Shown piece after piece: positions 1-6,650 of a DNA stretch of 12,345 bases. The stretch lies in the NCBI GenBank assembly GCA_017998575.1, contig JAGOCV010000098.1, forward strand, positions 1 to 12,345, read 5' to 3'. The notes under the pieces are model-generated. The model made no database searches, had not been told where the DNA came from, and saw only the letters and a program-made list of their open reading frames with translations. Numbering within the stretch: position 1 is the first letter of the stretch; each line of letters starts with the position of its first letter. The position numbers and the translations under genes are program-made. This DNA is from Burkholderiaceae bacterium. Its GTDB lineage: Bacteria > Pseudomonadota > Gammaproteobacteria > Burkholderiales > Burkholderiaceae.

Positions 1-489
1 CGCGAACGCCAGCAGCGTGCCGGCCAGGATGCCCGGCCAGGCCAGCGGCAGCGTCACGCGCACGAACACCGACCACGGAGACTGGCGCAGCGTGCGCGCC
101 GCGGCTTCGAGCGAGCGGTCGACCTGGGTGAACGACGCGCTGGCCGACTTGAGCACCAGCGGCAACGCCACCACGGCCGAGGCCACGACGGCGCCGTGCC
201 AGTTGAAGATGATCGTGTAGTCGAAGTGCTCGCGCAGCCAGGCACCCAGCGGGCTGCGGCGCCCGGCCGCCACCAGGATGCCGTAGCCCAGCACGGTGGG
301 CGGCAGCACCAGCGGCAGCATGAAGACCGCCTCGACCACGGAAACGCCCGGGAACGGGTGGCGCGCGAACACCCAGCCCAGCGCCACGCCGGCGACCAGC
401 GCGATCACCGTGGCCACGCTGGCCACCTGCAGCGACAGCACCAGCGGCGACCAGTCGATGCCGGCCAGAAACTCCCTTGTCGAGCTCAT
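1..489 (-). CDS. modB: Molybdate ABC transporter permease ModB (N-terminal part, runs off left edge)
   Basis: Inner-membrane permease of the ModABC importer, which brings molybdate into the cytoplasm for molybdenum cofactor synthesis. The 163 visible codons are open to position 1. Hydrophobic segments lie near residues 14-41, 52-76 and 98-115. LPLVLPPTVLGYGIL (58-72) and the cytoplasmic-loop EAA motif, EAAARTL near 128-134 followed by TLPLAWPGILAG (146-157), match the ModB family closely; E. coli ModB has LPLVLPPVVVGY and AARTLG...TLPLTLPGIIVG at the same places. The EAA glycine is replaced by Arg135. About 65 residues of a usual 225-230 are off-window. The start is the only ATG in frame after an upstream TAA at 517-519. 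No good Shine-Dalgarno sits just before it, but the ATG overlaps the TGA of a 12-codon leader (ATGA). modE lies upstream on the same strand; modA is not between them. Confidence 0.93.
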   Translation of the reverse strand, partial: MSSTREFLAGIDWSPLVLSLQVASVATVIALVAGVALGWVFARHPFPGVSVVEAVFMLPLVLPPTVLGYGILVAAGRRSPLGAWLREHFDYTIIFNWHGAVVASAVVALPLVLKSASASFTQVDRSLEAAARTLRQSPWSVFVRVTLPLAWPGILAGTLLAFA

Positions 490-524
490 TTCGTCATGTT
501 CATATGAATACAGCGATTATGCAT
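486..524 (-). other. Possible 12-codon leader ORF translationally coupled to modB
   Basis: On the minus strand an ATG at 524 opens a frame reading MHNRCIHMNMTK. Its TGA (488-486) overlaps the modB ATG (489-487) as ATGA. A GGAGGAA ribosome-binding-like run at 540-534 lies 11 bases before this ATG, while modB itself has no convincing site. This is the layout of a coupled or leader peptide, but so short a frame can arise by chance and the peptide resembles nothing I recognise. Confidence 0.3.
490..517 (-). promoter_or_regulatory. Candidate ModE-type operator just before modB
   Basis: Read on the minus strand, the half-site ATCGCTGTATT (517-507) is followed by a 6-base spacer and AACATGACGAA (500-490). 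Compared with the E. coli ModE consensus as I remember it (ATCGCTATATA, 6 bases, TATATAACGAT), the first half matches 9 of 11 and the second 7 of 11. A ModE-family gene lies just upstream, which makes the site plausible. It abuts the modB ATG, which is unusually close for an operator. The consensus is from memory and the match is by eye. Confidence 0.35.
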
Positions 525-527
525 GGC

Positions 528-539
528 GAGGAATTCCTC
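528..539. repeat. 12-bp perfect palindrome in the modE-modB gap
   Basis: GAGGAATTCCTC is its own reverse complement. It contains the only strong Shine-Dalgarno-like run upstream of modB (GGAGGAA on the minus strand), so pairing within the palindrome could hide that run. The rest of the 122-bp modE-modB gap shows only a small hairpin (GACGC 597-601, GCGTC 609-613) overlapping the modE stop, with no T-run after it. Confidence 0.5.
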
Positions 540-611
540 CTGCGAAAAATGGTGGGTGCGGGTGGGAGGCGTAAGGTCTGGCGCACTACGGCGCCGGACG
601 CTTCGAATGCG

Positions 612-959
612 TCAGGGCGCCAGCAGCCGCGTGAGGGCAGCCAGGTCGGCGGCGGCGGCGGTGCGTGCCGTGGCCTCGACCGCGCGGTAGTGGCGGATCA
701 CCTGCTCGCCCACGCTCGTGAGTGCTGTGCCGCCGCCATGCGCGCCGCCCGCGGCCGTGGCGACGGCGGGTTGCGCCAGCGCACGGTTGGTCTCGTCGAT
801 CAGCAACCAGGCGCGCCGGTACGACATGCCCAGCTGGCGCGCGGCGGCCGAAATCGAACCCGTTTCTGCGATGGCTTCGAGCAGCGCGACCTTGCCCGGG
901 CCGATGGCGATGCTGTCCTCGCGGTAGATGCGCAGGCGGAACTGCACTTTCGATGTCAT
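612..959 (-). CDS. modE: ModE-type winged-helix transcriptional regulator, DNA-binding domain only
   Basis: A 115-residue regulator equivalent to the N-terminal DNA-binding half of ModE, which senses molybdate and controls molybdate uptake genes. The helix-turn-helix covers about residues 25-62 (LLEAIAETGSISAAARQLGMSYRRAWLLIDETN), followed by the glycine-rich wing GGAHGGGTALT (71-81), a ModE signature. The protein ends at 115, so the C-terminal molybdate-binding (molbindin) domains of the roughly 260-residue E. coli ModE are absent. It therefore needs another way to sense molybdate, or works as a simple repressor. I chose ATG 959 (MTSKVQFRLRIY) because the family begins there; an in-frame start at 1013 would add 18 unrelated residues. 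It precedes modB on the same strand after 122 bp and is divergent from the topoisomerase gene. Confidence 0.88.
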   Translation of the reverse strand: MTSKVQFRLRIYREDSIAIGPGKVALLEAIAETGSISAAARQLGMSYRRAWLLIDETNRALAQPAVATAAGGAHGGGTALTSVGEQVIRHYRAVEATARTAAAADLAALTRLLAP

Positions 960-1069
960 GGTCGCAGCGTAACCGATGCACATGCGCGCGCTGACGACGC
1001 GTTCGTCCGACACGGCGATGTGGCGCGCGCTGGCAGCGTGGGGCTGGCCGGCGCGCCGACAGTGCGGTC
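960..1069. promoter_or_regulatory. Divergent intergenic region between modE and the topoisomerase IB gene
   Basis: These 110 bp must hold the promoters of both divergent genes. I see no clear -35/-10 pair. GCGCGCGCTG occurs twice in the same direction (984-993 and 1023-1032), which may be chance in such GC-rich DNA. No strong ribosome binding site precedes the topoisomerase ATG. Confidence 0.4.
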
Positions 1070-2179
1070 ATGAGCGCTACCCACACGCACCCCTCTTCGT
1101 CCTCACCGTCCTCTTCGCGCCGCCTGCCCGGTGGCCTGGTGCGCAGCAGCGATACCGCGCCCGGCATCGCCCGGCAACGCCGTGGCAAGGGTTTCCGTTA
1201 TCTGCGCGCGAACGGCAAGCCCGTCACCGACGAGCAGGAGCTGCAGCGCATCCGCAGCCTGGCCATACCGCCGGCCTACCGGCAGGTGTGGATCTGCCCG
1301 CGCCCCGATGGTCATCTGCAGGCCACGGGCGTGGATGCGCGGGGCCGCAAGCAGTACCGCTACCACCAGGCCTGGCGCGAGGCGCGCGAGGAAGACAAGT
1401 TCTCGCGCCTGCCCGACTTCGCCGCCGCCCTGCCGCGCCTGCGCCGCCGCGTGGCGCGCGATCTGTCGATGCGCGAGCACGGCCGTGCGCCGCTGCTGGC
1501 CACGGTGGTGCGCCTGCTCGACACCACGCTGGGCCGCATCGGCAACGATCAGTACGCGCGCGAAAACGGCTCGTACGGCCTCACCACGCTGTGCGATCAC
1601 CACGTGCGCCTGGCCGGGCAGCGGCTGGAGCTGCAGTTCCGTGGCAAGAGCGGCGTCGAGCAAAGCCTGTGTGTCGAAGACCCACGCGTGGCGCGCGTCG
1701 TGCGGCGCTGCCTGGGCCTGCCGGGGCGCGCGCTGTTCCGCTATCTGGGCGAGGACGGCGCGCCGCATTGCGTGGGCTCGGCCGAGGTCAACGACTACCT
1801 GCAGACGGTGGGCGGCGCTGGCTTCAGTGCCAAATACTTCCGCACGTGGCATGCCAGCGTGCTGGCGCTGGACCTGACCGTGCGCGCGCTGCAGCGGCAG
1901 CAGAAATTCACGCTGCGCCAGTTGCTCGCCGAAGTGTCTGGCGTACTGGGCAACACGCCGGCCGTGTGCCGCCGTTCGTACATCCATCCGCGCGTGGTGG
2001 CACTCGCCACTCTGGCCGCCCGCAAGCCGGATGCCGCGCGTGAATGGCTGGCACGTTGCGCGCCGGATGCCAACCCCACCGGCCTGCGCCGGACGGAGCG
2101 GCGCCTGCTCGCATTCCTCGCCTGCTGCCACGAGGCACCGCTGGTTGTGACAGAGGGCGCGCGTGCCCGGCAACGGTAG
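1070..2179 (+). CDS. DNA topoisomerase IB (poxvirus/bacterial type)
   Basis: A 369-residue type IB topoisomerase. It nicks one DNA strand through a 3'-phosphotyrosine, lets supercoils relax and reseals without ATP. The family mark ATGVDARGRKQYRYH lies at 85-99. Active-site residues are readable: Arg156 in RIGN, then ENGSYGLTTL (165-174), Lys193 in FRGKSG, Arg258 in KYFRTWHA, Asn295 in LGNTPAVC and catalytic Tyr304 in RRSYIHP. Asn295 stands where vaccinia has His265, which is usual for bacterial members such as the Deinococcus enzyme. The length fits the bacterial family, and the first 35 residues are Ser/Arg-rich and probably disordered. It ends with two tandem TAG codons (2177-2182). It lies upstream of ligD on the same strand, suggesting a DNA-maintenance neighbourhood. 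Short GC hairpins follow the stop (for example CGCCC 2194-2198 with GGGCG 2204-2208) without a T-run, so termination there is uncertain. Confidence 0.97.
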   Translation: MSATHTHPSSSSPSSSRRLPGGLVRSSDTAPGIARQRRGKGFRYLRANGKPVTDEQELQRIRSLAIPPAYRQVWICPRPDGHLQATGVDARGRKQYRYHQAWREAREEDKFSRLPDFAAALPRLRRRVARDLSMREHGRAPLLATVVRLLDTTLGRIGNDQYARENGSYGLTTLCDHHVRLAGQRLELQFRGKSGVEQSLCVEDPRVARVVRRCLGLPGRALFRYLGEDGAPHCVGSAEVNDYLQTVGGAGFSAKYFRTWHASVLALDLTVRALQRQQKFTLRQLLAEVSGVLGNTPAVCRRSYIHPRVVALATLAARKPDAAREWLARCAPDANPTGLRRTERRLLAFLACCHEAPLVVTEGARARQR

Positions 2180-2306
2180 TAGGTACGGGCCTACGCCCTC
2201 TGGGGGCGACGCCGGACGGCCGGCACGCCCGCCGACCGTTAACTTCGAGTCATGGCTAACGGGCCATAGGGCCACGGCCCACTGACCACCGATCCACCAC
2301 CCACTC

Positions 2307-2313
2307 AAGGAGA
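2307..2313 (+). promoter_or_regulatory. Strong ribosome binding site for the 24-residue membrane peptide
   Basis: AAGGAGA is a near-perfect Shine-Dalgarno; GGAG ends 7 bases before the ATG at 2320. It is the best such site in the window and is the main evidence that the tiny downstream frame is translated. The preceding stretch 2180-2306 has no gene, only small GC-rich inverted repeats. Confidence 0.8.
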
Positions 2314-2319
2314 AACCTC

Positions 2320-2394
2320 ATGCCCATCATCCTCTGGCTCCTCGGCGTTCCGCTCTCTGTGGTTCTGATCCTGATGCTGATCGGGATCCTGTAA
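2320..2394 (+). CDS. 24-residue single-pass membrane peptide, hypothetical
   Basis: The peptide begins MPIILWLLGVPLSVVLIL and ends MLIGIL, with a TAA stop. Apart from one Trp, two Pro and one Ser it is entirely aliphatic or Gly and Met, so it should form one transmembrane helix with almost no exposed part. An ideal AAGGAG site precedes it and a strong hairpin follows 20 bases later, giving it the form of a self-contained small gene. Very similar short hydrophobic peptides, often starting MPII-WLLGVP, recur in proteobacterial genomes as hypothetical proteins; that is from memory and no function is known to me. It lies between the topoisomerase and ligD. A stress role would be guesswork. Confidence 0.78.
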   Translation: MPIILWLLGVPLSVVLILMLIGIL

Positions 2395-2414
2395 GGCAGC
2401 CTCCGCTGCGAGCG

Positions 2415-2447
2415 CGGCCCGGCCAGACTTCGTGTCTGCCCGGGCCG
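2415..2447 (+). terminator. Strong hairpin after the small membrane peptide gene
   Basis: The left arm CGGCCCGGCCAGAC (2415-2428), a 5-base loop TTCGT and the right arm GTCTGCCCGGGCCG (2434-2447) give a 14-bp stem with one mismatch, extendable outward through G-T pairs. It is the expected place for a terminator between the peptide gene and ligD. No T-run follows (TGTTCATGG), so it may end transcription poorly, attenuate, or protect the upstream RNA. It covers the GTG at 2432 that would give the longest ligD frame, which argues against that start. Confidence 0.55.
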
Positions 2448-2476
2448 TGTTCATGGCGACGCCGCAAATTCCTCGC

Positions 2477-4993
2477 ATGGCCAAGTCCTCCAGAACCGCA
2501 GGCGACGACGATCCGCTGCATGCCTACCGCGGCAAGCGCGATTTCACGGCGACCCCCGAGCCGGCCGGTGAGGGCAGGGCGAGGGGGCGCAATACGCCAG
2601 GTCTGGCATTCGTCATCCAGAAGCATTGGGCGCGGCGTCTGCACTATGACCTGCGGCTCGAAGTGGGCGGCGTGATGAAAAGCTGGGCTGTACCCAAGGG
2701 CCCCAGTCTCGATCCGCATGACAAGCGCATGGCCGTGCAGGTGGAAGATCACCCCATCGACTACAACCAGTTCGAGGGAACGATTCCCGAAGGGCACTAC
2801 GGCGCTGGCAAGGTCATCGTGTGGGATCGCGGCGAGTGGCTCCCCGATGGCGACCCCGTGCAGGGGCTGCGCAAGGGAAAGCTGAAATTCCGCCTTCACG
2901 GACACAAGCTGCGCGGTGGCTGGACGCTGGTCCGCATGCACGGCCGCAGCGATGAGAAACAACCGCCCTGGTTGCTGATCAAGGAGCGCGACGGTGCGGC
3001 TCGCCCCGCTGCTGACTACGACGTCACCGTCGCCGAGCCGTCGAGCGTTTCGGCTGAAGGGGTAACCCGGCAGCGCATGCGCAAGGGGCGGAGCGTTCCG
3101 TTGCCGCAATCGCTGTCACCCCAACTGGCCACCCTTGTCGATGCGCCACCCGCCGCAGGTAGTGAATGGATCTACGAGCTCAAGTTCGATGGCTATCGAC
3201 TGCTGGCCCGGCTGGATCGGGGCCGCGCCCGGCTTTTCACGCGCAACGGCCATGACTGGACCGACAAGCTGCCCGGCGTGGCCCGTGCCGTGGCGCGTCT
3301 GCCGCTGAAGTCGGGCTGGATCGACGGCGAAATCATCGCCCCCGGCGCTGACGGCGCGCCTGACTTTCAGGCGCTGCAGAATGCCTTCGACCTTGCACGC
3401 ACGGCAGATCTCGTCTACTACGTTTTCGATCTGCCATTCGCCGATGGCGAAGACCTGCGCCCTCTCGCCGTGGTCGAGCGCCGCGAACGCCTGCGGTCCG
3501 TGGTGGCTAACGCTCCCGCGCAGGCAGCCGTGCGCTTCAGCGAGGATTTCGAGGCGCCGCCGCGCGAACTCGTCACGTCGGCCTGCGGCATCGGCTTCGA
3601 AGGCGTGATCGGCAAGCGGCGCGATGCGCCTTACGCCTCTCGCCGCAATGGCGACTGGATCAAGCTCAAGTGCAGTCATCGCCAGGAATTCGTGATCGGC
3701 GGCTATACCGATCCGCAGGGATCGCGCGAAGGTCTGGGCTCGCTGCTGCTGGGCGTACACGACGACAAGGGGCGGCTGCGCTATGCAGGCAACGTCGGCA
3801 CCGGCTTCAGCGTGGAGACGCTGGCGCAGATCACGCGGGCGCTGCAGGCCCTGCGCACCGACACCTCGCCCTTCCATGGTCAGGTGACCGCGGCACGTGG
3901 CCGGATGCGTTCTTCGAAGGGGGTGCACTGGGTCAAGCCGCGGCTGCTTGCGGAAGTGTCGTTCGCCGAATGGACGCGCGAAGGCCGCATCCGCCATTCC
4001 GTCTTCCATGGGCTTCGCTCCGACAAGACGCCGCGTGCCATCGTGCGCGAGCAGCCACGCCACATCGAAGCGGCGACTGCCGCGACAGCGCGACGGACAT
4101 CGCGCGGCGCGCTGCCGCAGGGCATGCACCTCACCCATGGCGATCGCGTGATCGATACCGAAGCCGGCGTGACCAAGCTCGACCTGGCGCGCCACTACGC
4201 GGCCGTGGCTCCGCTCATCCTGGAACATCTGCGCCATCGCCCGGTGGCCATGCTGCGGGCGCCGAAGGGCGTCGGCGGCGAGTTGTTCTTCCAGAAGCAT
4301 CAGGAAAAATTCCTCATGCAAGGCATCGACCAGCTCGATCCTTCGCTCGACCCCGGCCACGCGCCGCTGATGGCGGTGGCCGGCGCAGAAGGTCTGCTGT
4401 CGGCGGCGCAGATGAACATGATCGAGCTGCACACGTGGAACGCCCTGAAAGACCGCATCGAGCGGCCCGACCGCCTGACCTTCGACCTCGACCCGGGCGA
4501 CGGCGTGGCGTGGCCCCAGATGCAGGAGGCAGCCGAACTCGTCCGCTGCCTGCTGGACGAAATGGGCCTGGTGCCGTTCCTCAAGACCAGCGGCGGCAAA
4601 GGGCTGCACGTGGTGGTGCCGATCAAGCGGCTCTACGGATGGGACGAGGCCAAGGGCTTCTCGCAGGCGGTGGTGCAGCACCTGGCGCGCATGCTGCCCG
4701 ACCGGTTCGTGGCCAAGAGCGGCCCGCGCAACCGGGTCGGCAAGATCTTCGTGGACTATTTGCGCAACGGGCGGGGTGCCACCACCGTCGCGGCCTGGAG
4801 CGCGCGGGCCCGGCCGGGCATGGGCGTTTCGGTGCCGGTGCGCTGGGACGAGCTGCCCGACCTCACCTCGGGGGCCCACTGGCGTGTGCAGGATGTGGCG
4901 CCGCGGTTGTCGACCGGCAACACGCCATGGGACGGCTACGACGCCGCCGCACGGTCGCTCGGGCCGGCCATGAAAGCGCTCGGCTTGCGTTGA
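2477..4993 (+). CDS. ligD: Multifunctional ATP-dependent DNA ligase LigD (phosphoesterase-ligase-polymerase)
   Basis: An 838-residue end-joining enzyme that trims 3' ends, fills or extends them and seals double-strand breaks, normally with Ku. Three domains run in the order of the 840-residue Pseudomonas aeruginosa protein. Phosphoesterase, about 15-180: His50, His56, Asp58, Arg60 in QKH...LHYDLRLE and His92, Tyr96 in VEDHPIDY. Ligase plus OB fold, about 210-525: nucleotidyl Lys236 in [16 protein letters not shown] (314-321), Glu375 in FEGVIGKR, and WIKLKC (394-399) with Lys396 and Lys398. Primase-like polymerase, about 548-838: catalytic Asp670 and Asp672 in [15 protein letters not shown] (705-712) and [14 protein letters not shown] (758-771). 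All catalytic residues checked are present, so it should be active. I chose ATG 2477 (MAKSS...[12 protein letters not shown]) because family homology begins shortly after; ATG 2453 and GTG 2432 are in-frame alternatives, none with a good ribosome site. No Ku gene is in the window. Confidence 0.97.
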   Translation: MAKSSRTAGDDDPLHAYRGKRDFTATPEPAGEGRARGRNTPGLAFVIQKHWARRLHYDLRLEVGGVMKSWAVPKGPSLDPHDKRMAVQVEDHPIDYNQFEGTIPEGHYGAGKVIVWDRGEWLPDGDPVQGLRKGKLKFRLHGHKLRGGWTLVRMHGRSDEKQPPWLLIKERDGAARPAADYDVTVAEPSSVSAEGVTRQRMRKGRSVPLPQSLSPQLATLVDAPPAAGSEWIYELKFDGYRLLARLDRGRARLFTRNGHDWTDKLPGVARAVARLPLKSGWIDGEIIAPGADGAPDFQALQNAFDLARTADLVYYVFDLPFADGEDLRPLAVVERRERLRSVVANAPAQAAVRFSEDFEAPPRELVTSACGIGFEGVIGKRRDAPYASRRNGDWIKLKCSHRQEFVIGGYTDPQGSREGLGSLLLGVHDDKGRLRYAGNVGTGFSVETLAQITRALQALRTDTSPFHGQVTAARGRMRSSKGVHWVKPRLLAEVSFAEWTREGRIRHSVFHGLRSDKTPRAIVREQPRHIEAATAATARRTSRGALPQGMHLTHGDRVIDTEAGVTKLDLARHYAAVAPLILEHLRHRPVAMLRAPKGVGGELFFQKHQEKFLMQGIDQLDPSLDPGHAPLMAVAGAEGLLSAAQMNMIELHTWNALKDRIERPDRLTFDLDPGDGVAWPQMQEAAELVRCLLDEMGLVPFLKTSGGKGLHVVVPIKRLYGWDEAKGFSQAVVQHLARMLPDRFVAKSGPRNRVGKIFVDYLRNGRGATTVAAWSARARPGMGVSVPVRWDELPDLTSGAHWRVQDVAPRLSTGNTPWDGYDAAARSLGPAMKALGLR

Positions 4994-5088
4994 GCGGATC
5001 GATGTCTGGACGTGCGCCGTGCGGGGCGCGCGGCACAATGCGTGCGCTGGCTGCCACGGGGCGGCCCGATGCTTCTCCTCGTACATCC

Positions 5089-5787
5089 ATGCATTCGACC
5101 GCGCTCGTCCTCTTCTCCGGTGGCCAGGATTCCACCACCTGCCTTGCTCACGCACTCGCGCGCTATCAGCGCGTGGAAACCGTAGGCTTCGACTACGGCC
5201 AGCGCCACGACGTCGAGTTGCGCCAGCGGCTGGTGGTGCTCGACATTCTGCGCGAGCGCTTCCCCAAATGGGGTGCGCGGCTGGGGCAGGACCACATGCT
5301 CGATCTCTCCGTGCTGGGCCAGGTGAGCGAAACATCGCTCACGCGCGACATGGCCTTCGAGATGGAGCGCACGGGCCTGCCCAATACCTTCGTCCCCGGC
5401 CGCAACCTGATGTTCCTCACGCTCGCGGGCGCGCTGGCCTACCGGCGCGGCCTGGAGGTGCTGGTGACCGGCGTGTGCGAGACGGACTATTCGGGCTACC
5501 CCGATTGCCGCGACGACACCATGAAGGCGATGCAGCTCGCGCTTTCGCTGGGCATGGACCGGCGCCTCGTCGTCGAGACACCGCTGATGTGGATCGACAA
5601 GGCGCAGACCTGGCAGATGGCGCACGATCTGGGCGGCCAGCCGCTGGTGGATCTGATCCTGGAAGACACGCACACCTGCTATCTGGGCGACCGCATCCAT
5701 CGGCACGCCTGGGGCTACGGCTGTGGCGCCTGCCCGGCCTGTGAGCTGCGCGCGCGCGGCTACGAGCGCTACGCGGCCAGCGTGTAG
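5089..5787 (+). CDS. queC: 7-cyano-7-deazaguanine (preQ0) synthase QueC
   Basis: A cytoplasmic ATP-dependent enzyme of 232 residues that converts 7-carboxy-7-deazaguanine and ammonia into preQ0, the precursor of queuosine in tRNA. The PP-loop SGGQDS (10-15) starts [23 protein letters not shown] (34-40), [10 protein letters not shown] (101-110) and [15 protein letters not shown] (127-141) are family signatures. The zinc site is Cys197, Cys212, Cys215 and Cys218 (GCGACPAC), with a few more residues than E. coli between the first two. ATG 5089 fits the family start; in-frame ATGs at 5002 and 5038 would add unrelated sequence, and no start has a clear ribosome site. It follows ligD after 95 bp on the same strand without queD or queE nearby. 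Its last 19 bp overlap the convergent transporter gene. Confidence 0.97.
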   Translation: MHSTALVLFSGGQDSTTCLAHALARYQRVETVGFDYGQRHDVELRQRLVVLDILRERFPKWGARLGQDHMLDLSVLGQVSETSLTRDMAFEMERTGLPNTFVPGRNLMFLTLAGALAYRRGLEVLVTGVCETDYSGYPDCRDDTMKAMQLALSLGMDRRLVVETPLMWIDKAQTWQMAHDLGGQPLVDLILEDTHTCYLGDRIHRHAWGYGCGACPACELRARGYERYAASV

Positions 5788-6641
5788 CGCGCCGGCCCGC
5801 CGGCCGGTGCAGCCTGCAGTTGCCAGCGCCGGTCGTGGAAGCCGGCCACGCTGCTGCGGTGGGCAATCGACACCAGCGCGCCGCCGCCTTCCTGGGTGAG
5901 CGATACCAGCCGGCGATAGACGGCCTGCTCGGCATCCTCGTCCAGCGCGCTGGTGGCCTCGTCGGCGAACACCCAGGCCGGCTTTTTCAGCAGCACGCGC
6001 GCGATGGCCAGCCGCTGCTGCTCACCGCCCGACAGGCGCAGGCTCCAGGCGTCGACGTCGTCGAGCCGGTCTTTGAGTTGCGGCAACTGCGCGTCGTCGA
6101 GCGCCTGGCGCAGCGCCTCGTCGGAATGCGCTCCGGGCTCGCCGGGATAGGCCAGTGCGGCGCGCAGTGTGCCGTCGGGGAAGTAGGCGCGCTGCGGGAT
6201 GAACATGGCCGACGCCGGCGCCTGCACCCGTCCGCGCGCGAACGGCCACAGACCGGCGAATGTGCGGAACAGTGTCGACTTGCCGCTGCCCGAGGGACCG
6301 CCGATCACCACGCTCTCGCCCGGCCGCACGGCGAGCGCCTCGCCCGCGAGCAGCACCTGGCCATCGGGCAGCGCGACGGTCAGGTCGTCGGCCGCCAGCG
6401 CCGCGCCGGCTTCGGGGTGCAACATGCCGCTGCCCTGCCGCTGCGCCGCGACCACGGCGGCCTCGAAGCTGGTGAGACGGTCGGTGGTGGCACGCCAGAT
6501 GGCCAGTTCGCTGTAGCTCTCGACGAACCATGACAGCGATGTCTGCACCTTGTCGAATGCGGAAGCGATCTGCATCAGCTCGCCGAGCTGGATCGCGCCG
6601 CTGAAGAAGCGCGGCGCGGCCACGATGAACGGAAACACCAC
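5769..6641 (-). CDS. ATPase-domain fragment of the split ABC transporter
   Basis: The 290-residue open frame after the amber codon first gives the rest of the membrane domain ([15 protein letters not shown] and the helix with [15 protein letters not shown]), then a complete nucleotide-binding domain. Positions in the fragment: Walker [11 protein letters not shown] (114-123), Q-loop [14 protein letters not shown] (147-160), signature LSGGEQQR (203-210), Walker B VFADE (224-228, Glu228) and H-loop His261 in SIAHR. All ATPase motifs are intact, which suggests recent damage. The GTG at 6641 is only the first possible start after the stop, with no sign of a ribosome site; expression would need reinitiation or read-through. 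Its TAG (5771-5769) lies inside the end of queC. Confidence 0.72.
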   Translation of the reverse strand: MVFPFIVAAPRFFSGAIQLGELMQIASAFDKVQTSLSWFVESYSELAIWRATTDRLTSFEAAVVAAQRQGSGMLHPEAGAALAADDLTVALPDGQVLLAGEALAVRPGESVVIGGPSGSGKSTLFRTFAGLWPFARGRVQAPASAMFIPQRAYFPDGTLRAALAYPGEPGAHSDEALRQALDDAQLPQLKDRLDDVDAWSLRLSGGEQQRLAIARVLLKKPAWVFADEATSALDEDAEQAVYRRLVSLTQEGGGALVSIAHRSSVAGFHDRRWQLQAAPAGGPARYTLAA

Positions 6642-6647
6642 GGCCGC

Positions 6648-6650
6648 CTA
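6648..6650 (-). other. In-frame amber codon interrupting the ABC transporter
   Basis: TAG on the minus strand, codon 292 of a 584-residue frame that is otherwise unbroken. A single C-to-T change from CAG (Gln) explains it. Amber is used as a normal final stop by the topoisomerase, queC and this transporter itself, so general recoding of TAG is not supported. Confidence 0.88.

Noticed and set aside
960..1013. Longer ModE start at 1013 giving 18 extra residues
   Set aside because: The extra residues resemble no part of the family, whose similarity begins right at the ATG at 959.
984..1032. Direct repeat GCGCGCGCTG (984-993 and 1023-1032) as a regulator site pair
   Set aside because: The unit is low complexity and likely by chance in DNA of this composition; no other feature supports it.
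5034..5039. CACAAT upstream of queC as a -10 element
   Set aside because: No -35-like sequence lies 16-18 bases before it, so a promoter cannot be supported.
3116..5335. A 739-codon open frame on the minus strand opposite ligD and queC
   Set aside because: A shadow of two genes whose catalytic residues are all in the plus-strand frames; the predicted protein has no recognisable domain.
2177..6650. Idea that TAG is read as an amino acid in this organism
   Set aside because: TAG is the natural final stop of the topoisomerase (doubled), queC and the ABC gene, each at the expected family length, so only the one internal TAG is anomalous.
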